19,838 nt of DNA from JBGQAS01 sp964498605 (lineage in GTDB: Bacteria; Chloroflexota; Anaerolineae; Anaerolineales; Anaerolineaceae). Position numbers and translations under genes: made by a program. The stretch lies in the NCBI GenBank assembly GCA_964498605.1, contig CAZCHK010000040.1, forward strand, positions 1-19,838. The letters are read 5' to 3'. The notes beneath the pieces were generated by a model, which saw only the letters and a list, made by a program, of their open reading frames with translations, did not search any database and was not told the DNA's origin. Each line of letters starts with the position of its first letter. Within the stretch, counting starts at the first letter, position 1. Below, piece after piece: positions 14,771 through 19,838 of this stretch.

Positions 14771-16099
14771 TCATCTCTTTCCAAAAATCATTTCCCGGAC
14801 CTGCATCACCCGGCGGCGCAGATTGTCGTCCGTTTCCACGCTGTCAGCCATCTTCTCGCAGGCGTACATCACCGTGGTGTGATCGCGCCCTCCCAGCATG
14901 GAGCCGATCTGTGGCAGCGACATGCAGGCCTCTTCGCGCAGCAGGTACATCGCCACCTGGCGCGGCAGGGCGATCTCCGCTGAGCGGCCCCTGCCGGTCA
15001 GTTCCTGCAGCGTGACGCCGAACACCTTGGCCGTGGCCTCGATCACCTGGTGCGGCACGACCGTGGTGCGGATGGGCAGCAGGTCGGTCAGGGCAGTGTT
15101 GATCAGGCTGGTGGTGATGGGCTGGTTGGTCAGGTCGGAGTAGGCCAGCACGCGCGTCATGGCCCCTTCCAGCTCGCGGATGTTGGACTGGAACTGGCGG
15201 GCGATCAGGTCGAGCATCTCGTTGGTCACCTCACGTCCGGTTCGTTCGGCTTTGGAACGCAGGATCGCCATGCGCGTCTCCAGGTCCGGTGGCTGAATAT
15301 CGGCGGTCAGCCCCCACTCGAAGCGGCTGCGCAGCCGCTCCTCCAGCGTGTTCATGGCCTTGGGCGGGCGGTCGGAGGACATGACAATCTGCTTGTCCTG
15401 ACCGTGCAGCGCGTTGAAAGTGTGAAAGAATTCCTCCTGGGTCGATTCCTTGCCGGCAATGAACTGGATGTCATCGATGAGCAGCACGTCCGGCTGGCGG
15501 TACTTGTCGCGGAATTCCTGGGTGGTGTGGGTGCGGATGGAATTGATCAGGTCGTTGGTAAATTCCTCGGAGGAGACGTACAGCACCGACAGGTTCTTTT
15601 CGGCCGCGGCATTGCCAATGGCGTGCAGCAGATGGGTCTTGCCCAGCCCCACCCCGCCGTACAGGAACAGCGGGTTGTAGGCTTTGGCCGGGTTCTCTGC
15701 CACCGCGTAGCAGGCGGCGTGAGCCAGGCGGTTGCTGGAGCCCACCACGAAATTGTCAAAGGTGTAGCGCGCGTTGAGCTGCGGGTGCAGGGGAAGGACG
15801 ATACGCTCGGGATTTTGTTCCAGCTCCGCTTTCTGGGCGCCTTCAGCGCGATCGCGGTGCCAGACGATGAACTCCACGTTCTGCGGCCGGTTCATGATGC
15901 CGCTCAGTTTTTTCGAAACCGATTCCGTAACGCGGTTCTGCAGCCAGTCGCGTGCGAAGGCGTTCTGCACGCCGATCGTGAAGGTATCCTCGTCGTAGCT
16001 GACCAGTTCAGTGTGGCGCACCCAGGTCTCGTAGCTGGATTTCGGCAGTTCCATCTGCAATTGCCCCAAAGCAGACTGCCAGGCGTTGGTTGAATCCAT
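14771..16099 (-). CDS. dnaA: chromosomal replication initiator protein DnaA
   Basis: DnaA binds DnaA boxes at the origin and melts the DNA to start replication. The 442-aa protein has domain I (about 1-80; WQSALGQLQMELPKSSYETWV), a short linker, the AAA+ domain III (about 110-330) with Walker A GGVGLGKTH (148-156) and Walker B LLIDDIQF (206-213), and DNA-binding domain IV (about 345-442) with GRGRSAEIALPRQVAMYLLRE and the signature GRDHTTVMYACEKM (404-417). The DNA-contact residues look standard, so TTATCCACA-like boxes are expected. The ATG at 16099 has GGAGGAGG 8 nt upstream; the upstream ATG at 16147 would add 16 residues not typical of domain I. It has its own promoter (16242-16270) and terminator (14734-14762). 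dnaN does not follow, which differs from the common dnaA-dnaN order. A box-like TGTGGATCC lies in its leader. Confidence 0.98.
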   Translation of the reverse strand: MDSTNAWQSALGQLQMELPKSSYETWVRHTELVSYDEDTFTIGVQNAFARDWLQNRVTESVSKKLSGIMNRPQNVEFIVWHRDRAEGAQKAELEQNPERIVLPLHPQLNARYTFDNFVVGSSNRLAHAACYAVAENPAKAYNPLFLYGGVGLGKTHLLHAIGNAAAEKNLSVLYVSSEEFTNDLINSIRTHTTQEFRDKYRQPDVLLIDDIQFIAGKESTQEEFFHTFNALHGQDKQIVMSSDRPPKAMNTLEERLRSRFEWGLTADIQPPDLETRMAILRSKAERTGREVTNEMLDLIARQFQSNIRELEGAMTRVLAYSDLTNQPITTSLINTALTDLLPIRTTVVPHQVIEATAKVFGVTLQELTGRGRSAEIALPRQVAMYLLREEACMSLPQIGSMLGGRDHTTVMYACEKMADSVETDDNLRRRVMQVREMIFGKR

Positions 16100-16241
16100 G
16101 GGTCGTTCCTCCTCCAGTTTGATCGCTCCGGGCAATACCTCGACCATCAGCGCGGCGTTCGCGGCTTATTTGTGGATCCGGTTTATGGTTACTGCTTTGG
16201 AACCTGCACTGTCCGGGATTTTTCCCTCTCAGTGTGCGACC

Positions 16242-16270
16242 ATTCTAGCAAATAAAATTACCACCAGCAA
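16242..16270 (-). promoter_or_regulatory. dnaA promoter
   Basis: On the minus strand, TTGCTG (16265-16270) and TAGAAT (16242-16247) are separated by exactly 17 bp. TGC precedes the -10, giving the extended form TGCTAGAAT. The RNA leader to the ATG at 16099 would be about 135 nt. It contains TGTGGATCC (16171-16179), a 7/9 match to the complement of a DnaA box, which would fit autoregulation. Confidence 0.55.
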
Positions 16271-16301
16271 GATGATTAACCTACGCAACGTTAAAGATAT
16301 C

Positions 16302-16334
16302 AGTTTCTTTAAGGTTTTTAATCTTAAAGAAACT
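16302..16334. repeat. perfect 12-bp inverted repeat upstream of dnaA
   Basis: AGTTTCTTTAAG (16302-16313) and CTTAAAGAAACT (16323-16334) are exact reverse complements with a 9-nt spacer. The right arm belongs to a 13-base direct repeat, TAATCTTAAAGAA, found at 16319-16331 and again at 16702-16714. The site is upstream of the dnaA -35. It could be an operator or an origin element; without a T-run it does not look like a terminator. Confidence 0.7.
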
Positions 16335-16412
16335 ACTGCAAGAATTACCATGATGATCATTTGCCATTTTAACTATTTCCCCACAAATGGGAACGTGCAG
16401 GGAACGCATGCG

Positions 16413-16468
16413 CCATATGTGGGGGTCAGGTCCGAACTTGGCACTCTACTAACCATATGTGGCGGTCA
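16413..16468. repeat. pair of 16-bp direct repeats
   Basis: CCATATGTGGGGGTCA (16413-16428) and CCATATGTGGCGGTCA (16453-16468) differ at one base and start 40 bp apart. Each holds CATATG and, on the other strand, the CCACA of a DnaA box. The sequence between them (GTCAGGTCCGAACTTGGCAC) resembles short dispersed repeats seen near REP-type transposase genes, judged from memory only. Confidence 0.6.
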
Positions 16469-16663
16469 ACTTTAAAAGTTTTCCATAAGGCAAGATGCCA
16501 TTATCAGACAATCGATTGTTCCTTATTGGGAATAAAACCGTCCCCATGCTTTTGACCCTTATTCCATCATATTATCCATAAGAACAGGTAAATGTCGGGG
16601 GAATGCTTGTTTTTTTACTAATTACCAGCCTTTTGGTGTTAAATACCATAATTAAGTCAACTC

Positions 16664-16702
16664 AGCGTGGTTTTCTTTCAACTGTTAAAAAAAACCTACG
16701 CT
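16664..16702 (-). terminator. terminator-like inverted repeat after the flavin oxidoreductase gene
   Basis: Read on the minus strand, AGCGTAGGTTTT (16691-16702) pairs with AAAACCACGCT (16664-16674), with one bulged A. It lies 25 bp beyond the stop at 16728. The loop is long and there is no T-run after the stem, so it may act as a weak terminator or serve the origin region instead. Confidence 0.35.
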
Positions 16703-16727
16703 AATCTTAAAGAATTCCTTTTCGCTT

Positions 16728-18017
16728 TTATGCATCCAGCATCATCCTGGCGGCTTTGCGGGCGATCTGCACGGCAAAATTGGTCCCGCGGTCCCACGGG
16801 TAAACCTGGCTCATGCTGGCAAAGAACAGGCCGCTCATGGGTGTGCGGATGGCCGGAATGCGACTGGAATGCTCCACCTGCGGGACGGGCTGGGCGTAAT
16901 TCGCCTTCCACAGCCAGGCGCGGTTGACCCACTCTGGTTTGAAATCGGGGTTGATCCGCTTCAGGGAGGGCAGGAAGCGCTCAAGCAGGGCTTGCTGATC
17001 CAGCGAGAAATATTCATGCGCGGGATCAAGGTAGTCACCGCAGTAGACGATGTGCTCCCCGTTGAAGTGGCTGGCGGGAACGAAGTTGGTGTGCTCTACC
17101 AGCGCCAGGAAGGGAAAGCCCGCTGATTTCGGCAGGTTGTACCAGTAGTACCCTTCTCTTGATAGCTGCTCTTTGAGCGAGATTGCCAGCACGACCGCCC
17201 CCATGTGCTTCAAGCTCAGCAGTCCTTGCAGGTATTCCTCAGGCAGCTCAGGGGCAAGGCGCGCCAGCTGCGCGGGTGAAGTAGTGACCAACGCCTGGTC
17301 GAAATATCTGTCTTTTACCACCAAGCTCAGGCTTACCCCGCTGCCCTGCCGCCTGATCGCGCTGACAGGAGCATTCAGGTGTATCTGCACACCCATCGCC
17401 CGGATTTGCTCCGCGAACAGGTTGGCGAACTCCTGGAAACCTCCTTCGAAGGTCACCAGGCGCGTGGAACGGGCCTTGAAGCGCGCCCAGAACCATGCCA
17501 GGGTCACATCCCTGTAGTGCTCTCCGAATTTGCCGACGAGCAGGGGTTCAAAGTTGGTATCGTACACCCGCGCGCCGTACGCTTTGCGCATCCATTCGTG
17601 GGCGGTGAACCTCTCCAGATTCTGCCAACGCGCGACATAGCGCAGCCAGGCGGTGACGAACCCGAAGCGCAGCATGTCAAAGAAGCGAAATCCCGGGAAG
17701 GTCAGCGCCGCCAGAACTGAATCCAGCGGGTAGAATTTCTCGCGGTAATAGACCACCGTTTTTGGACGCGGGATGACCAGCCTGTCTGCCAATCCCAATT
17801 CTTTGATCAGGCCCAGCATGTCGTGGTCGGACGTAAACCAGTGGTGATAAAAACGATCCACGTACCAATCCCAGCCTTCTTCCTTGAATCCGGCAGCCAA
17901 TCCGCCCACCTCGCCCGCTGCGTCAAAAACCTCGACGTCGTGCCCGCCGCGTTTCAGGTCGTACGCTACTGCCAGCCCGCCGAACCCGGCTCCGATGATC
18001 GCGATTTTTCTGGTCAT
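16728..18017 (-). CDS. NAD(P)/FAD-dependent oxidoreductase, protoporphyrinogen-oxidase/amine-oxidase-like
   Basis: The 429-aa protein opens with KIAIIGAGFGGLAVAYDL (GAGFGG at 9-14), an acidic residue at the end of beta-2 (VEVFDA), and EVGGLAAGF, the FAD-binding start of the amine-oxidase/protoporphyrinogen-oxidase superfamily. The next block, DRFYHHWFTSDHDM, and FEGGFQEFANLFAEQI are typical of a subgroup often found with polysaccharide genes and distantly like UDP-galactopyranose mutase. The C-terminal FAD contact is SMSQVYPWDRGTNFAV. No membrane segment or signal peptide is clear. The substrate is unknown, and no heme or carotenoid genes are nearby. The ATG at 18017 has no Shine-Dalgarno, but an extended -10, TGGTAGAAT, ends 6 nt before it, so the message is probably leaderless. 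It is divergent from the ABC exporter at 18133. Confidence 0.88.
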   Translation of the reverse strand: MTRKIAIIGAGFGGLAVAYDLKRGGHDVEVFDAAGEVGGLAAGFKEEGWDWYVDRFYHHWFTSDHDMLGLIKELGLADRLVIPRPKTVVYYREKFYPLDSVLAALTFPGFRFFDMLRFGFVTAWLRYVARWQNLERFTAHEWMRKAYGARVYDTNFEPLLVGKFGEHYRDVTLAWFWARFKARSTRLVTFEGGFQEFANLFAEQIRAMGVQIHLNAPVSAIRRQGSGVSLSLVVKDRYFDQALVTTSPAQLARLAPELPEEYLQGLLSLKHMGAVVLAISLKEQLSREGYYWYNLPKSAGFPFLALVEHTNFVPASHFNGEHIVYCGDYLDPAHEYFSLDQQALLERFLPSLKRINPDFKPEWVNRAWLWKANYAQPVPQVEHSSRIPAIRTPMSGLFFASMSQVYPWDRGTNFAVQIARKAARMMLDA

Positions 18018-18023
18018 GCGCTA

Positions 18024-18032
18024 ATTCTACCA
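18024..18032 (-). promoter_or_regulatory. extended -10 promoter, predicted leaderless start
   Basis: On the minus strand, TGGTAGAAT (TGn plus TAGAAT) ends 6 nt before the ATG at 18017, the same spacing as at 12277. No ribosome binding site fits between, and no good -35 is seen. Confidence 0.55.
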
Positions 18033-18074
18033 TCAGCAGCTTTTTGGCTTTCGTTATTCCTGCTTCCCCGGGGT

Positions 18075-18104
18075 TTGAGGCTTTTTCCAATGTTCTGGTA
18101 AGAT
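18075..18104 (+). promoter_or_regulatory. promoter of the ABC exporter gene
   Basis: TTGAGG (18075-18080) is followed after 18 bp by TAAGAT (18099-18104), preceded by TGG to give the extended form TGGTAAGAT. The leader to the ATG at 18133 is about 20 nt and carries AGGA 7 nt before the start. Confidence 0.5.
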
Positions 18105-18132
18105 TACATTAACAACATAGCTAGGAATGAAC

Positions 18133-19838
18133 ATGGGCTTTCACGGCAGTGGATTACGGGGGATGATCAATTCCCCGGACAACAAACCAAAGATCACCTG
18201 GCAGCTGCTCAAACGGGTACTGCGGTATGCCAGACCGTACCGCTGGCTGCTGATCGGCATGCTTGCGTTGATTCTCTTTCACTCCGGGCTGTCGCTGCTG
18301 ACCCCGCTGATCATGCGCAACCTGATTGACAAAACCATCCCCTCAGGTGACCTCAAGGGGCTGCTTCTATTATCGCTGGCGCTGCTGCTGATCCCGGCTT
18401 TAATCGGCTCGAGCCACGTTATCCAGCGCAGGTTGAACGCGAGCATCGGTGAGGGGGTGATCTACGATCTGCGCGTGGCACTTTTCGCCAGCTTGCAGCG
18501 CATGTCGCTGCGCTTCTTCACCAACACGAAGCTTGGCGAGCTGATGAGCCGGTTGAACAATGACGTGGTGGGGGCCCAGAATGCCATCAGCAGCACGATC
18601 GTGGGCATCGTCACGCAAATCATCCAGGCAGCCTCCGTGCTGATCGTCATGCTCACGCTCGAATGGCGCCTCACCTTGATCAGCGTTGTCATCATACCGC
18701 TGTTCATCCTGGCCGCCCGCCTGCTGGGCAACCGCCTGCGCGACATGGCCAGAAAACAAATGGAAGCCAACGCCCGCATGAACGCCATGATGAACGAGAC
18801 GCTCAACATCGGCGGTGCACTGCTGGTAAAACTGTTCGGCCGCCGTCAGGTGGAGGTCGATCGCTTCAGTCAGCGCGCCTCTCAGGTGCGCGATCTGGGC
18901 ATTCAACGCGCTTTCACGGGATCGGTTTTCATGACCATCGTCGGCCTGATCAGCGCGGTCGGCACCACGCTCGTGTACGGATTGGGCGGCTACTTTGTCA
19001 TGAAAGGCTCATTTACCATCGGTACGATCGTGGCGTTAGCCGCGTACGGCGGCAGCCTGTACGCCGCATTGCAGAGCCTGTCCAACGCGCCGGTGGAATT
19101 TGCCACCTCGATGGTCAGCTTTGAGCGCGTTTTTGAGGTCCTTGACCTCCCTGTGGATATCCCGGAAAAGCCAGGTGCCGCGGTGATGGATGCGATCGAG
19201 GGTGAGATTGTTTTCGAGAATGTGACCTTCAAATATGAGGTGGGGGACGAAAGCCTGCTGGCGGATGTGCACCGCTACGGCAGCATCGACAATGTCACCG
19301 CGGTTCTCTCAGGCCAGTCAGGTGTGCGTGCGGAAGGGGACCCAGAAGGCGCGAGCCAGGCGCGCAATATTGCTCTTGACGCGATCAGTTTCCGGGCTGA
19401 ACCCGGTCAACTGGTGGCACTGGTAGGTCCAAGCGGTGCAGGCAAAACCACCATGATATACCTCATTCCCCGGCTGTATGACCCGACCTCCGGCAGCATT
19501 CGCATCGATGGTCACGACCTGCGCGATGTAACCCTCGAGTCGCTGTCTGCGCAGATCGGAATGGTCACGCAGGAAACCTATCTGTTCCATGACACGATCC
19601 GCACCAACCTGCTGTACGGGCGCCTGGACGCCACGCAGGCGGATATTGAAGCTGCCTGCCGCATCGCGAACATTCACGGTTTCATTCACGCGCTTCCTGA
19701 TGGATATGACACGATCGTCGGTGAACGCGGTTATCGTTTAAGCGGAGGCGAGAAGCAGCGCATCGCCCTGGCGCGGGTGATCCTTAAAGATCCCCGCATC
19801 CTGGTTCTGGATGAAGCCACCAGCAGCCTGGACAGCGA
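18133..19838 (+). CDS. ABC exporter, MsbA/BmrA-like half-transporter (C-terminus beyond window)
   Basis: The first 568 codons are present and the gene runs off the right edge. The N-terminal membrane domain (about 39-320) has six hydrophobic segments and the exporter motif RFFTNTKLGELMSRLNNDV. The nucleotide-binding domain starts at about residue 359 (FENVTFKY, with Y368 as the likely A-loop tyrosine) and contains Walker A GPSGAGKT (432-439), Q-loop VTQET, signature LSGGE (536-540), and Walker B ILVLDEA (D560, E561); the D-loop SSLDS is at the edge. Half-transporters of this type dimerise and export lipids, drugs or peptides; the substrate is not shown. Oddity: about 45 residues (369-413) lie between FKYE and ALDAISF, where about 5-10 are usual. 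The ATG at 18133 has AGGA 7 nt upstream. It is divergent from the flavin oxidoreductase. Confidence 0.95.
   Translation, partial: MGFHGSGLRGMINSPDNKPKITWQLLKRVLRYARPYRWLLIGMLALILFHSGLSLLTPLIMRNLIDKTIPSGDLKGLLLLSLALLLIPALIGSSHVIQRRLNASIGEGVIYDLRVALFASLQRMSLRFFTNTKLGELMSRLNNDVVGAQNAISSTIVGIVTQIIQAASVLIVMLTLEWRLTLISVVIIPLFILAARLLGNRLRDMARKQMEANARMNAMMNETLNIGGALLVKLFGRRQVEVDRFSQRASQVRDLGIQRAFTGSVFMTIVGLISAVGTTLVYGLGGYFVMKGSFTIGTIVALAAYGGSLYAALQSLSNAPVEFATSMVSFERVFEVLDLPVDIPEKPGAAVMDAIEGEIVFENVTFKYEVGDESLLADVHRYGSIDNVTAVLSGQSGVRAEGDPEGASQARNIALDAISFRAEPGQLVALVGPSGAGKTTMIYLIPRLYDPTSGSIRIDGHDLRDVTLESLSAQIGMVTQETYLFHDTIRTNLLYGRLDATQADIEAACRIANIHGFIHALPDGYDTIVGERGYRLSGGEKQRIALARVILKDPRILVLDEATSSLDS

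Larger units (their letters stand above)
16160..16727. other. candidate replication origin (oriC) upstream of dnaA
   Basis: This is most of a 628-bp gene-free interval upstream of dnaA, clearly AT-richer than the flanking genes. DnaA-box-like sites: TTATCCATA (16572-16580, 8/9 to TTATCCACA), TTTTCCATA (16479-16487, 7/9), TTCCCCACA (16377-16385, 7/9) and TGTGGATCC (16171-16179, 7/9 on the other strand). Palindromes include a 12-bp stem at 16302-16334, ACAATCGATTGT (16508-16519) and AACTTTAAAAGTT (16469-16481). T- or A-runs near 16607-16620 and 16686-16694 could help unwinding. No exact consensus box is present, so the origin call rests on position, composition and degenerate boxes; a plain regulatory region is the alternative. 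Confidence 0.5.

Noticed and set aside
15050..16093. 347-codon open frame on the plus strand
   Set aside because: It is entirely antisense to dnaA and has no recognisable domain or ribosome binding site.
16086..16475. 129-codon plus-strand frame in the dnaA upstream region
   Set aside because: It starts inside the dnaA N-terminus on the opposite strand, runs through AT-rich DNA with hairpins, and has no ribosome binding site or known motif.
1..19838. CRISPR array, tRNA or rRNA genes, insertion sequences
   Set aside because: I saw no regularly spaced repeats, no cloverleaf-like segment, no rRNA landmark, and no transposase with flanking terminal repeats. The 16413-16468 repeats are only two copies.

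Overview
The window is a bacterial chromosomal segment. Gene content, high third-position GC, dnaA, and many genes in small or single units suggest a Chloroflexota bacterium, most likely of the Anaerolineae type. That assignment is inferred from familiar protein families (LCP/VanW envelope proteins, the three-gene FAD-oxidoreductase/DUF1667 cassette, URO-D-like methyltransferases); no rRNA or other decisive marker is present.

Layout. Positions 1-832 are AT-richer at first and hold a possible gene tail with an in-frame stop and an unrecognised 120-residue ORF. Positions 833-4643 (minus strand) form a likely envelope operon: a VanW/YoaR-type protein, a Trm112-like small zinc protein, then a LytR-CpsA-Psr (LCP) ligase. 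A Fes-like esterase lies upstream (4716-5756, minus). Divergent from it, 5903-9039 (plus) is a tight operon: a GlpA-like FAD oxidoreductase with a BFD-like C-terminus, a second NAD(P)/FAD oxidoreductase and a DUF1667 protein, closed by a strong terminator. A two-CxxC membrane protein (9116-9613, minus) and an MFS exporter (9758-11137, minus) follow. The exporter shares a divergent promoter region containing a 12-bp palindrome with an alpha/alpha-toroid-like protein (11272-12237, plus). Next is a URO-D-superfamily protein whose His-x-Cys...Cys pattern resembles methylcobamide methyltransferases (12277-13422, plus). Two tandem paralogous exported proteins (13446-14697, minus) lie downstream of dnaA (14771-16099, minus).

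The 628 bp upstream of dnaA are AT-rich and contain near-consensus DnaA boxes, palindromes and repeats, making this a candidate replication origin. A flavin oxidoreductase (16728-18017, minus) and the first 568 codons of an ABC exporter (18133 to the window end, plus) complete the window. dnaA has its own promoter and terminator, and dnaN does not follow it.

The most informative cross-gene signal is a recurring extended -10 element, TGnTAnAAT or close to it, in front of six genes. In three of these (URO-D-like, flavin oxidoreductase, VanW) it lies only 6-9 nt before the start codon with no Shine-Dalgarno sequence, which predicts leaderless mRNAs. Other oddities are a Cys-to-Asp change in the iron-sulfur motif of the GlpA-like protein and an unusual roughly 45-residue segment inside the ABC nucleotide-binding domain. 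I did not find a convincing new defence or mobile system.
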